Below are positions 18,065 to 26,533 of a DNA stretch of 64,000 nucleotides, one piece after another. The stretch is from positions 310,001 through 374,000 of the forward strand of contig NZ_JACJTT010000001.1 in the NCBI RefSeq assembly GCF_014698825.1. Reading direction: 5' to 3'. Position 1 is the stretch's first letter. Each line of letters begins with the position of its first letter. Position numbers and translations under genes: made by a program. The notes below the pieces were generated by a model that ran no database searches, was not told where the DNA came from, and saw nothing but the letters and a program-made list of their open reading frames with translations. This stretch comes from Richelia sinica FACHB-800. Lineage in GTDB: Bacteria > Cyanobacteriota > Cyanobacteriia > Cyanobacteriales > Nostocaceae.

Positions 18065-19189
18065 ATGATGAATTTGACCGACATTCCTATTATTGACCAA
18101 CACGCTCACAATATTCTCAGACCAGAAATAGCCGCTAATTATCCTTTTGCTGCGGCTTTTACTGAAGGATACGACCAAGAAATAGTCAATTATCATGCCC
18201 AACATACTTTATTTTATCGCCGCAGTTTAAAAGATATTGCTAATTTATTCAACTGCGAACCTGAAGAAAGGGAAATTTTTGCACACAGGGAAAGCTTAGG
18301 ACTAGAAAATTTAACTAGGCTGTGTTTTCAAGCAGCAAATATACAAGCCATATATTTAGATGATGGCTTGCAACCTAACCATATTTTACCTGGAGAATGG
18401 CACGCTCAATTTACAACCGTGCAAAGAATCTTACGCTTGGAAGTATTAGCAGAACAACTCATTACCGCTAGTGCAAACTTTGATGATTTTTTGGATAACT
18501 TCCGCAGAGAAATTGACCCTCCACCACCAGGAGTCATCGGTTTTAAAACCATTGTTTGTTATCGCACAGGTTTAAATATTCAACCTGTTGATTTTACCGT
18601 AGCATCGGCTCAATTTGATGCTATTAAACAACAAACAAATCAACCATTACGATTAACAAATAAACCGCTCATAGATTTTCTTCTCCAAGAAGCACTACTA
18701 ATAGCCGCAAAACATCACTTACCTGTACAGTTTCACACAGGATTTGGCGACCCAGATTTAGACCTGAGATTAGCTAATCCATTGCATTTACGGTATCTAT
18801 TGGAGTCACAAAGCTACCGTAACGCCCCTATCGTACTCCTCCACGCTAGCTATCCTTACACACGGGAAGCTGGGTATTTAGCCTCTGTCTATCCCCAAGT
18901 GTATTTAGATTTTGGGTTAGCCATTCCTTTTTTAACAGTAGCTGGTATGAGGTCAGTAATTAGCCAGTTGTTAGAATTAACACCAACAACTAAAGTTATG
19001 TATTCCTCCGATGCCCATACTGTGCCAGAGTTGTATTATTTAGGGGCAAAATGGGGACGGCAGTTGCTAGGTGAAGTGTTAGAACAGGCAATCAAGGATA
19101 GGGATATTAATGCTAGTGAAGCTCAAGCGATCGCACTAGCTATTTTACGAGAAAACGCCTTGAATTTGTACAGGCAGTCACTTGTGTAG
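18065..19189 (+). CDS. Amidohydrolase-family protein (FluG N-domain type)
   Basis: About 374 residues with a TIM-barrel metal-dependent hydrolase pattern: IIDQHAHNI (HxH metal site) at the N-terminus, VQFHTGFGD, VLLHASYPYTREAGYLA, and a late metal-ligand Asp in MYSSDAHTVPELYYLG. These match the amidohydrolase_2 group to which the N-terminal half of FluG belongs. The start is taken at ATG 18065 (or 18068), preceded by AGGA. An upstream TTG at 18032 lies inside a hairpin and is less likely. It follows the GS-like gene by 50 bp. I infer hydrolysis or decarboxylation of a gamma-glutamyl or aromatic substrate, but that is untested. Confidence 0.85.
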   Translation: MMNLTDIPIIDQHAHNILRPEIAANYPFAAAFTEGYDQEIVNYHAQHTLFYRRSLKDIANLFNCEPEEREIFAHRESLGLENLTRLCFQAANIQAIYLDDGLQPNHILPGEWHAQFTTVQRILRLEVLAEQLITASANFDDFLDNFRREIDPPPPGVIGFKTIVCYRTGLNIQPVDFTVASAQFDAIKQQTNQPLRLTNKPLIDFLLQEALLIAAKHHLPVQFHTGFGDPDLDLRLANPLHLRYLLESQSYRNAPIVLLHASYPYTREAGYLASVYPQVYLDFGLAIPFLTVAGMRSVISQLLELTPTTKVMYSSDAHTVPELYYLGAKWGRQLLGEVLEQAIKDRDINASEAQAIALAILRENALNLYRQSLV

Positions 19190-19198
19190 GGGGAAGTT

Positions 19199-19298
19199 CA
19201 GGAGTATGCCTACGGCACGCTGCGCGAACAGGAGTTCAGAAGTTCAGAAGTTCAGAAGTTCAGGAGTATGCCTACGGCACGCTGGGCGAACAGGAGTT
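19199..19298. repeat. Two 38-bp direct repeats separated by an 8-bp tandem array
   Basis: Copies at 19199-19236 and 19261-19298 differ at one base and share CAGGAGTATGCC followed by TACGGCACGCTG. Between them CAGAAGTT is repeated three times (19237-19260). The core GCCTACGGCACGCTGCGCG is a dispersed repeat that I recall as common in Nostocales genomes. Non-coding, just downstream of the amidohydrolase stop. Confidence 0.85.
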
Positions 19299-19334
19299 TA
19301 AAAATGCAATAATTCAGCAGCAATTGCATTAATT

Positions 19335-19432
19335 ATTCTGCAACTTCTGCAACTTCTGCAACTTCTGCAACTTCTGTAACTTCTGTAACTTCTGTAACTT
19401 CTGCAACTTCTGTACTTCTGTACTTCTGTATT
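19335..19432. repeat. Short tandem repeat array (AACTTCTGC/T units)
   Basis: About ten units, first of nine bases (AACTTCTGC, AACTTCTGT) and then of eight (ACTTCTGT), occupy this segment. They resemble the short tandemly repeated repetitive (STRR) sequences described in heterocystous cyanobacteria. Units are close to the reverse complement of the CAGAAGTT array 100 bp upstream, so the whole 19.2-19.43 kb segment could fold into a long imperfect hairpin if transcribed. Confidence 0.85.
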
Positions 19433-19461
19433 CTTCTCTCTGTCACCTATTACTACCTGCC

Positions 19462-19917
19462 TTAGTTAATAGCAGTGTTAGTGCTTTGTGCTCGTGAGTT
19501 GAGAACTTTTCCTCTTTGCTTGAGGACTCGTCGCAGTCTATCAGGGCTTAAATGTACTTGTCGTTCAGATTCTAGTTTTTTAGCTAATTGCTTGGAGGTA
19601 TAGGTATTTGGTTCTTGGCTTAAACAAGTTTCTAGATAAAGTAAATCTGATTCGCTATATCTGGGTTTTCCACCTCTACCAGGAGCATCCCAAAGTCCTG
19701 CTAAACCCATTTTTTCCCATCTATGTAGAGTTTGACGAACTGTCGAAATAGCCCAATTTAAACCTTGAGCAATTTGTTCATTTTTTAAGCCGCGAGCATT
19801 GAGTAGTAAAACTTGGGCACGATCCTTTGTCCGCTGAGGTACGTTTTTAGCTCTCCTTAACTCTTCTAGTGTTAATTTTTCATCTTCAGTTAAAAAAATT
19901 CGTAGTCTGCATCCCAT
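19462..19917 (-). pseudogene. IS630-type transposase remnant, HTH half only
   Basis: The translation beginning MGCRLRIFLTEDEKLTLEEL (ATG at 19917) is the N-terminal DNA-binding part of an IS630/Tc1-like transposase: a first HTH (RTKDRAQVLLLNARGLKNEQ, IAQGLNWAISTVRQTLHRWE) and a winged-helix second part (YTSKQLAKKLES, LSPDRLRRVLKQRGK). It stops after about 150 residues, where intact members continue into a DDE catalytic domain. Downstream on this strand lies only a repeat array, so the catalytic half is missing. The frame extends upstream to 20016, but those 33 residues look non-native. A cellular HTH protein derived from a transposase is the alternative. Confidence 0.75.
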
Positions 19918-20016
19918 AGCTAATAGTCTTTTACAAAGTTGTTGGTATATGTATTTATGCTTCCGTCGATATACTTGCAAACTAAGTATACAGTAAGAAA
20001 TTACATACAGCTTCAC

Positions 20017-21065
20017 TATTGTGATGAGAGTTAATTCTCTCGTGGGAATTGTGCTGTATTAGACATAAATTAGTTGATGAAATTCAGCAACATACAACAA
20101 TATCAAATGTGGAGCGCATTGCGTACACGAGTAACAGATAGCCTTAAAAGATTTATTGTTTTTGTACTGTAGCGCATCACAAACAGTGTGCATGTTATTC
20201 AAGCAATTACGGTAGTTTGAAAAAGCAATTATAAACTTCGACGGAAAAGCTTATTCAAAATTTGAATAGGCTTTAATCTAAATTCTCGCGCTTTGACGAA
20301 AAAACAACAATCGTATATCTACTATTGGTGTTTTCCATTGCTTAATAATTATTTTTGATAAATTTTCTATAATTTGCTAGTTATTTATTCCCTAGTGATG
20401 TTATCCCCGATCTCCTTACCGAATTAGGACTTTAAAATTCAAGTCAAAAAATTCAAAAATTAAATAAGTTTTACTATTAACGACTGGAATGATGTTAAGA
20501 CATGACGGTGTTGGGTTTGAATATTTGTCGTCTGTAAGGATGACTTAAGCCTAATCTGAGTAAGCAACTGAGCATTTGCCTAGATTCTGATTCTTTTAAC
20601 CCAGCCAGGTCTTGATTGCTGTGATTTTCTTACCATAATCATATCTTTATATTTAGTGTGGGCTTTCTACTTACTCTGCATATAGGTTGGTCAGTTTTCA
20701 GATTGAGGAATGTCCACTTTATTACCGTATTCTTACTAAGAAGATAGTTGAAAGTAAAGTAAACATAAACTAAAAACACTGAAAATTATGCTTTTTGTTA
20801 CGAAATATTTGTTTAATCAAGAATTATGTGTATGATAATTTTGGCATTTTTAAGTTATGCCAATAAAAATGAATATTTAAAAAGTAGTCCTTTTTACTAA
20901 TTCTCAATTGGGTATTTATTTTGAGTTAAAAAGATGCAGAAAAAGGGCAAAGTTTGCTACAACTTAAATTTGGCTAAATATATTCTTCATTACAACTTTA
21001 AAAACAATTTATAGAGACAATGGGGGCAGACGAAACGACTTTTTATTTGCCCTTGGAGACAAATA
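20017..21065. other. Long spacer upstream of flv3B, with one palindrome
   Basis: No coding frame or RNA gene is visible in this AT-rich kilobase. A 27-bp palindrome with one imperfect pair lies at 20247-20273 (AAGCTTATTCAAAA then TTTGAATAGGCTT). The right end is the leader of the flavodiiron operon. I looked for a GTA-N8-TAC NtcA site near the gene and saw none that fits exactly. GGAGA at about 21055 serves as the flv3B ribosome binding site. Confidence 0.5.
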
Positions 21066-22784
21066 ATGGTAGCGATTGCAGAGAGCACTCAGCATCGGCT
21101 AACGATCCAAACTGTAGAAATAGCCCCTAATACCACAGCGATTCGTTCCTTGGATTGGGATCGCGATCGCTTTGATATTGAATTTGGGTTGCAAAATGGC
21201 ACAACCTATAATTCCTATTTAATTAGAGGCGAGCAAAATGTTTTAATCGATACTTCTCACCAGAAGTTTCGGGATTTGTATTTAGATACTCTCAAGGGTT
21301 TAATTAACCCGAAACAAATAGACTATATAATTGTCAGTCACACCGAACCAGACCATAGCGGTTTGCTAGAAGATGTTTTGCGGTTAGCACCAAGAGCAAC
21401 TGTTTTAGCATCGAAGATTGCGCTGCAATTTCTGGAAGGTTTGGTACACGAACCTTTTTCCAAGCGCATTGTCAAAAGTGGCGATCGCATCAACATTGGC
21501 AAAGGGCATGAAATTGAATTCGTGAGTGCGCCTAATTTGCACTGGCCGGATACAATTTTCAGTTATGACCGCAAAACCCAAATCCTCTACACCTGTGATG
21601 CCTTTGGGATGCACTTTTGTGATCACCGTACCTTTGATGAAGATTTAGAAGCAATTGAGGCTGATTTCCGATTTTACTATGATTGCTTAATGGGGCCTAA
21701 TGCTCGCTCTCTACTCAATGCCATGAAGAGAATGGGTGAACTGGGCAAAATTGATATCATTGCTAACGGACACGGGCCGCTTCTACATCATCATTTAGAT
21801 ATTCTCACAGAATGTTATCAAAGCTGGAGTCAAAGACAAGCTAAGGCAGAAACCTCTGTAGGCTTATTTTATGTCTCTGGTTACGGTTATAGCGATCGCT
21901 TAGTTCAAGCTATTGGTGAAGGTATTCAAAAAGCTGGTGTAGGCATTGAATTTGTAGATTTAAACACCGCGGAAATTCAAGAAATTCAAGAAGTTGCTGG
22001 CAGATCCTCCGGTTTAATTATCGGGATGCCTCCCACCGCAGCTGTAGCGGCCCAAGCTGGGATTAGTTCCTTATTAGCTGTAGCGAAAAATAAACAAGTT
22101 TTTGGCTTATTTGAATCCTACGGTGGTGATGATGAACCCATTGATACCCTGCGACGGAAATTTATTGACTTAGGCTTAAAAGAAGCCTTCCCCGGCCTGC
22201 GAATTAAATCCTCCCCTTCTACATCTACCTATCAACTGTGTACAGAAGTGGGTACCGACTTGGGACAAGCATTGATGCGGGAACGCAACATCAAGCAAAT
22301 CAAGTCCCTAGACGTGAACATGGAAAAAGCCTTGGGACGGATTAGCAGTGGGTTGTATATTGTCACCGCTAAAAAAGCCGATATCAGTGGGGCTATGTTG
22401 GCTTCTTGGGTCAGTCAAGCTAGCTTCCAACCACTAGGTTTCACCATCGCTGTGGCTAAAGACCGGGCCATTGATCATTTACTGCAAGTAGGCGATCGCT
22501 TTGTGCTTAATGTCTTGGAAGAAGGCAACTATCAAGAACTCAAAAAGCACTTCCTCAAACGCTTACATCCTGGTACAGACCGCTTTGCTGGTGTGAAAAC
22601 CCAAACCGCTAAAAATGGCTCCCCCATCCTCACAGAAGCACTGGCATACATGGAATGCGAAGTTGCTAGCTGTATGGAATGTAGCGACCACTGGATTTTA
22701 TACTGTACCGTCCAAGACGGTCGTGTTTCCAAACCAGATGGAGTTACAGCCGTTCGTCACCGCAAAGTCGGGAATTATTACTAA
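21066..22784 (+). CDS. flv3B: Flavodiiron protein, Flv3 type (probably heterocyst Flv3B)
   Basis: Flavodiiron proteins reduce O2 to water with NAD(P)H-derived electrons, without releasing superoxide. The 572-residue protein has the three cyanobacterial modules: a metallo-beta-lactamase-like diiron domain (about 1-260), a flavodoxin domain (about 265-415; LFYVSGYGYSDRLVQAI) and a C-terminal flavin-reductase domain (about 425-572). The canonical iron ligands are present: H92-x-E94-x-D96-H97 in SHTEPDHSG, plus NGHGPLLHHHLD. That is the Flv3 pattern. It lies directly upstream of an Flv1-type gene, the flv3B-flv1B order of Anabaena PCC 7120, so I infer the heterocyst pair. The vegetative A-type pair is the alternative. 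Confidence 0.9.
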   Translation: MVAIAESTQHRLTIQTVEIAPNTTAIRSLDWDRDRFDIEFGLQNGTTYNSYLIRGEQNVLIDTSHQKFRDLYLDTLKGLINPKQIDYIIVSHTEPDHSGLLEDVLRLAPRATVLASKIALQFLEGLVHEPFSKRIVKSGDRINIGKGHEIEFVSAPNLHWPDTIFSYDRKTQILYTCDAFGMHFCDHRTFDEDLEAIEADFRFYYDCLMGPNARSLLNAMKRMGELGKIDIIANGHGPLLHHHLDILTECYQSWSQRQAKAETSVGLFYVSGYGYSDRLVQAIGEGIQKAGVGIEFVDLNTAEIQEIQEVAGRSSGLIIGMPPTAAVAAQAGISSLLAVAKNKQVFGLFESYGGDDEPIDTLRRKFIDLGLKEAFPGLRIKSSPSTSTYQLCTEVGTDLGQALMRERNIKQIKSLDVNMEKALGRISSGLYIVTAKKADISGAMLASWVSQASFQPLGFTIAVAKDRAIDHLLQVGDRFVLNVLEEGNYQELKKHFLKRLHPGTDRFAGVKTQTAKNGSPILTEALAYMECEVASCMECSDHWILYCTVQDGRVSKPDGVTAVRHRKVGNYY

Positions 22785-22950
22785 CTTTATTTGGTAATAA
22801 GTAATTTGATAGAAAATATTTGATTTTGGATTGTTTTGATTGAGTCTAATCTAAAATCTCATCTTTTTTTTATCATTACTTATTACCATTTTGTCCATTT
22901 TGAATTGCAATGCACAGATATTTATCTGCCGATAATATTTCATAACTGAT

Positions 22951-24747
22951 ATGGAATTGTCAGATTCTCTAGCTAATGCTTTTGAATCTGCTAAAAATTG
23001 GATTCCTCAAGTTTTCTCTACACCAGAAACAGCTATGAATAATTCTAGGCCACGCGACGTTCAAATCTTGCCTTTTGCCACAAATACTAAAGTTTTGAGA
23101 GCGCGTAGTTGGTCACGGTTGCGGTTTGAAATTGAATATGCACTTTGTCGAGGAACAACCTCCAATTGCTATTTAATAGAAGGTGATAAAACAGCATTAA
23201 TTGACCCTCCTCCTGAAAGTTTCACAGCAGTTTTTCGGGAAGCTTTGGAAATTAGTGTGGATGTCAACAAATTAGATTATGTGATTTTGGGTCACTTTAG
23301 TCCTAATCGCATTCCTACCTTAAGGGCAATTTTAGAAATAGCACCACGGATCACTTTTATTTGTTCCATTCCTACTAATAGTTTGTTGCGGGCTGCCTTT
23401 CCAGAGATGGGTTTAAATATCATACCCATGCGGGGGAAAGAAACTTTCGATTTAGGTCAAGGTCACGTTTTAAAATTCTTACCTACCCCCAGTCCCCGTT
23501 GGCCAGAAGCATTGTGTACCTACGACCAAAAAACCCAAGTTCTCTACACAGGTAAGCTATTTGGTGCTCATATCTGTGGAGACGAAATGTTTGATGACAA
23601 ACGGGAAAGCTTTAAGGAAGACCAACGCTACTACTTTAACTGCTTAATGGCTCCCCATGCGACCCATGTAGAAGCAGCATTAGAAAAATTTTCTGATTTC
23701 CCAGTCAGAATGTATGCCGTTGGTCATGGGCCTTTAATTCGTAGTAGCTTGATTGAAATCACCAACTCCTATGCAGAGTGGAGTCAGGCCCAGAAAAATC
23801 GGGAAATTTCTGTCGCTTTATTGTATGCTTCAGCCTATGGTAATACTGCCACCCTAGCCCAAGCCATAGCTTTAGGTTTAACTAAAGGTGGAGTAGCAGT
23901 AAAATCTATCAACTGTGAATTTGCCACACCTGAAGAAATTCGCTCGACTTTAGAATCAGCGGATGCGTTTATTATTGGTTCTCCTACCATTGGTGGTCAT
24001 GCACCTACACCCATTCACACAGCTTTGGGTATTGTTTTAACTGTGGGTGACAACAGCAAAGTGGCTGGGGTATTTGGTTCCTATGGTTGGAGTGGAGAAG
24101 CTTTAGATTTAGTTGAAGGTAAACTGCGGGATGCAGGATATCGGTTTGGTTTTGAGACTTTAAAAGTCAAATTTAAACCCGATGAAGTTACCTTGAAATA
24201 TTGTGAAGAAGTGGGTACAGACTTTGCTCAAAGCTTGAAGAAGGCGAAAAAAGTCCGTGTACCCCAACAAGCTGCAACCCCTGTAGAACAAGCAGTAGGC
24301 AGAATTGTTGGTTCTGTGTGCGTGATTACTGCCAAGCAAGGGGAAGTATCTACAGGTATGCTAGGAGCTTGGATATCTCAAGCTAGCTTTAACCCACCAG
24401 GAATTACAATTGCGATCGCTAAGGAAAGAGCGATCGAATCTCTGATGTATCCTGGAGGCAAACTTGTGATCAACATCATCCCCGAAGGTCTTTCTGTAGA
24501 CTACATGAAGCATTTTCGCAAGAATTTTGCCCCCGGTGAAGATAGATTTGCTCAATTTAACACCATTGAAGCCGACAATGGCTGTACCATCCTTACCGAT
24601 GCTGCTGCATATTTAGAATGTTCTGTAGAACAAAGAATGGAATGTAGTGACCATTGGGTAATCTATGCCATTGTTAATAACGGCAAATTGCTCAAACCAG
24701 ACGCTGTTACTGCTGTTAATTACCGCAAGTCAGGCTCCCATTATTAA
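22951..24747 (+). CDS. flv1B: Flavodiiron protein, Flv1 type (probably heterocyst Flv1B)
   Basis: 598 residues with the same three modules as the preceding gene. The diiron ligands are replaced: the segment matching HTEPDH reads HFSPNR (H115, S117, N119, R120), which is characteristic of Flv1/Flv2-type proteins thought to work as heteromers with Flv3/Flv4. The flavodoxin domain (LLYASAYGNTATLAQAIALG) and flavin-reductase domain (about 450-598) are intact. The start drawn at 22951 has no clear ribosome binding site. An internal ATG at 23035 (MNNSRPRDVQILPF) aligns better with the start of the core domain and is a real alternative. The gap to flv3B is 166 bp, so co-transcription is likely. Confidence 0.9.
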   Translation: MELSDSLANAFESAKNWIPQVFSTPETAMNNSRPRDVQILPFATNTKVLRARSWSRLRFEIEYALCRGTTSNCYLIEGDKTALIDPPPESFTAVFREALEISVDVNKLDYVILGHFSPNRIPTLRAILEIAPRITFICSIPTNSLLRAAFPEMGLNIIPMRGKETFDLGQGHVLKFLPTPSPRWPEALCTYDQKTQVLYTGKLFGAHICGDEMFDDKRESFKEDQRYYFNCLMAPHATHVEAALEKFSDFPVRMYAVGHGPLIRSSLIEITNSYAEWSQAQKNREISVALLYASAYGNTATLAQAIALGLTKGGVAVKSINCEFATPEEIRSTLESADAFIIGSPTIGGHAPTPIHTALGIVLTVGDNSKVAGVFGSYGWSGEALDLVEGKLRDAGYRFGFETLKVKFKPDEVTLKYCEEVGTDFAQSLKKAKKVRVPQQAATPVEQAVGRIVGSVCVITAKQGEVSTGMLGAWISQASFNPPGITIAIAKERAIESLMYPGGKLVINIIPEGLSVDYMKHFRKNFAPGEDRFAQFNTIEADNGCTILTDAAAYLECSVEQRMECSDHWVIYAIVNNGKLLKPDAVTAVNYRKSGSHY

Positions 24748-24771
24748 TTATCATCGGCTTTAACATTTCTA

Positions 24772-24803
24772 GCCGTCTTGGAAAAACCAAGGCGGTTATT
24801 TTT
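24772..24803 (+). terminator. Intrinsic terminator of the flavodiiron operon
   Basis: GCCGTCTTGG pairs with CCAAGGCGGT (two wobble pairs) around an AAAAA loop, followed by TTATTTTTAT. It lies 25 bp after the flv1B stop codon. Confidence 0.85.
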
Positions 24804-25091
24804 ATAGTTCCCTATCGGCCATCCATATTTTCCCCTCATTTAGAGATATGAATCAAATTCAAAATGGGTAATCTCTATTTAATAGCTGGGAATAGGGAAC
24901 AGAAAACAGCCGTAAACGTTTATTAGTTTAGCGGTTGATTATACCTATGGCTCTCCCAAGGAATACAGTTAATGTTTTCATCTCCCTGGCAATTTCTATA
25001 TGTTTCTATGATTTTGCTTTTGGCAACGTAACATGACTGAAACCTTTTGTCATACTTCACATATTCTTTACAATTTTACCCCTTTATCCCT

Positions 25092-26159
25092 ATGCAGTCA
25101 GATATCATCCCAGCCATAAAACTTTACTTTTTTCAAGAAGCTCAAAAAAACTTGAACACCATTTATGAGGGTATATTAAATATTCAAGATACCATTGATC
25201 ATAGTTGCCAATTAAACACTCTGTTTCGAGCTACCTTTAGCCTCAAGGGTGGTGCCTCTATGTTAGGCTATACCCAAATTTTAAAAATTATCTATCGTCT
25301 AGAGCAATGTTTCGGTTTATTACGCTATCCGATTCAGGCAGATGAAGCCATACAACTGCTATTTTTAGACGTTTATCACATTATTCAAAACTTGATTTTG
25401 CAAATTCAAACCCCAGAAGGTTTAAACGCGGAAAAAGCATTGAATCTCGCTTTAAAAATAGACCCCATTTTTACAATTCTTAATTCTCATTTACTATTTT
25501 TAATAGAAAAATCCAACTACAAAGCCAAAATCGTAGATATTGAAGCAAGCCAAAACTGGAAATATGATATACCTTTAAAACTGATTTTAGTAGATACTCA
25601 AGCTTTTTTATGTAGAACTTTTGAAGACTATTTTACAGGCCTACCCAATGTAGAAATTATCAATGGTTCTTTTGAGGAATTACCCTTTTTTGATTGTATT
25701 GTGACGGCGGCTAGTTCTGTAGCAACCATCAATGATATTGATTCTAGGATCGTCCAGTTTTTTGGCGAAGATGTCATAAACTTGCTGCAACAACGTATTC
25801 AGCAAGAGTATTTGGGTGAACAACCAATAGGTACTTCCTTGATTGTGGAAACCAATCATGCTTTACACCCATTTTTGGCTCATACTCCCACCCTCAGAAT
25901 GCAAATAGCTAGAGCTGGTCGAGACCATGTTTACCAAGGAATGTGGTCAACTTTGTTAGCCATTCGCAAACATAACCAAAAACACAGCCATTGTCTCCAG
26001 AAACAAATCAACATAGTCGCTATTCCTGGTTTAGGAACAGCTGTCGGGAGAGTATCTATAGATGAAGTAGCTCGACAAATGTCTATGGCTTACCAAAACT
26101 TTCTCTATTCTTCTCTCTCTAGCCATTATCACCTTTCATCTTGTTTATTAGTTGATTAA
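25092..26159 (+). CDS. Degenerate Hpt domain fused to a macro-like domain
   Basis: 355 residues from ATG 25092; an upstream TTG at 25047 is less likely. Residues about 1-125 form a four-helix Hpt-like domain, but the phosphotransfer site reads FRATFSLKGGASMLGY, with Phe49 where Hpt domains carry the phosphorylatable His. Residues about 170-345 resemble a macro-domain family: DCIVTAASS, RIVQFFGEDVINLLQQRI, TSLIVETN and IPGLGTAVGRV (311-321). The usual ligand-contacting Asn of the PANS-type motif is replaced (AASS). So both modules look altered: no phosphorelay through His and perhaps no standard ADP-ribose binding. It lies downstream of the flavodiiron operon but behind its terminator. I do not know a characterised homologue. 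Confidence 0.75.
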   Translation: MQSDIIPAIKLYFFQEAQKNLNTIYEGILNIQDTIDHSCQLNTLFRATFSLKGGASMLGYTQILKIIYRLEQCFGLLRYPIQADEAIQLLFLDVYHIIQNLILQIQTPEGLNAEKALNLALKIDPIFTILNSHLLFLIEKSNYKAKIVDIEASQNWKYDIPLKLILVDTQAFLCRTFEDYFTGLPNVEIINGSFEELPFFDCIVTAASSVATINDIDSRIVQFFGEDVINLLQQRIQQEYLGEQPIGTSLIVETNHALHPFLAHTPTLRMQIARAGRDHVYQGMWSTLLAIRKHNQKHSHCLQKQINIVAIPGLGTAVGRVSIDEVARQMSMAYQNFLYSSLSSHYHLSSCLLVD

Positions 26160-26353
26160 GATTCATAAATACAAACCCGAATTTATAATATTTAATGACT
26201 ATGAAAGTAATTTTTAATAAAATTCAGCAAATCTCACCAAGACAATTGGCAAATACTCGTTTAATCTTTAAATATAACAGCATTAGTAGTTGACATTTAC
26301 CATAAGAAACGCCAACTACTGCTATCGCAATTTTATAGTATTTTGCTCCTCCT

Positions 26354-26533
26354 ATGTCTCCCAAACACACAAAAATTAAATTTCCTCTTTGGCAGTATTT
26401 AAACCAGCCATTATTTAGCTGTCATAGTAAATTTATTTGGAACCCTCGGCATTTTGCTACCCTTTGGCGTATCCAACTTTTAGAAAGGTGTTGGACTAAA
26501 GAATGCGATGCCAAAGGCCCACAACAGTCTTAA
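26354..26533 (+). CDS. Candidate small protein (59 aa)
   Basis: ATG at 26354 to TAA at 26531-26533. The translation is basic and aromatic (FPLWQYLNQPLF, FIWNPRHFATLWRIQLLERC, TKECDAKG), with three Cys in the order C23, C46, C51. No ribosome binding site is evident. The stop overlaps the stop of the convergent symporter gene by three bases. The composition looks protein-like, but there is no family I can name. It could be spurious. Confidence 0.35.
   Translation: MSPKHTKIKFPLWQYLNQPLFSCHSKFIWNPRHFATLWRIQLLERCWTKECDAKGPQQS

Noticed and set aside
19199-19432. CRISPR array
   Set aside because: The repeats are 8-9 bp tandem units plus two 38-bp copies with no unique spacers of regular length and no cas genes nearby.
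20640-20760. NtcA site upstream of flv3B
   Set aside because: The closest match, GTG-GGCTTTC-TAC, has the wrong spacing and first triplet for GTA-N8-TAC.
25047-25091. TTG start for the Hpt/macro protein
   Set aside because: It would add 15 residues of hydrophobic, unconserved-looking sequence; ATG 25092 opens directly into the first helix.
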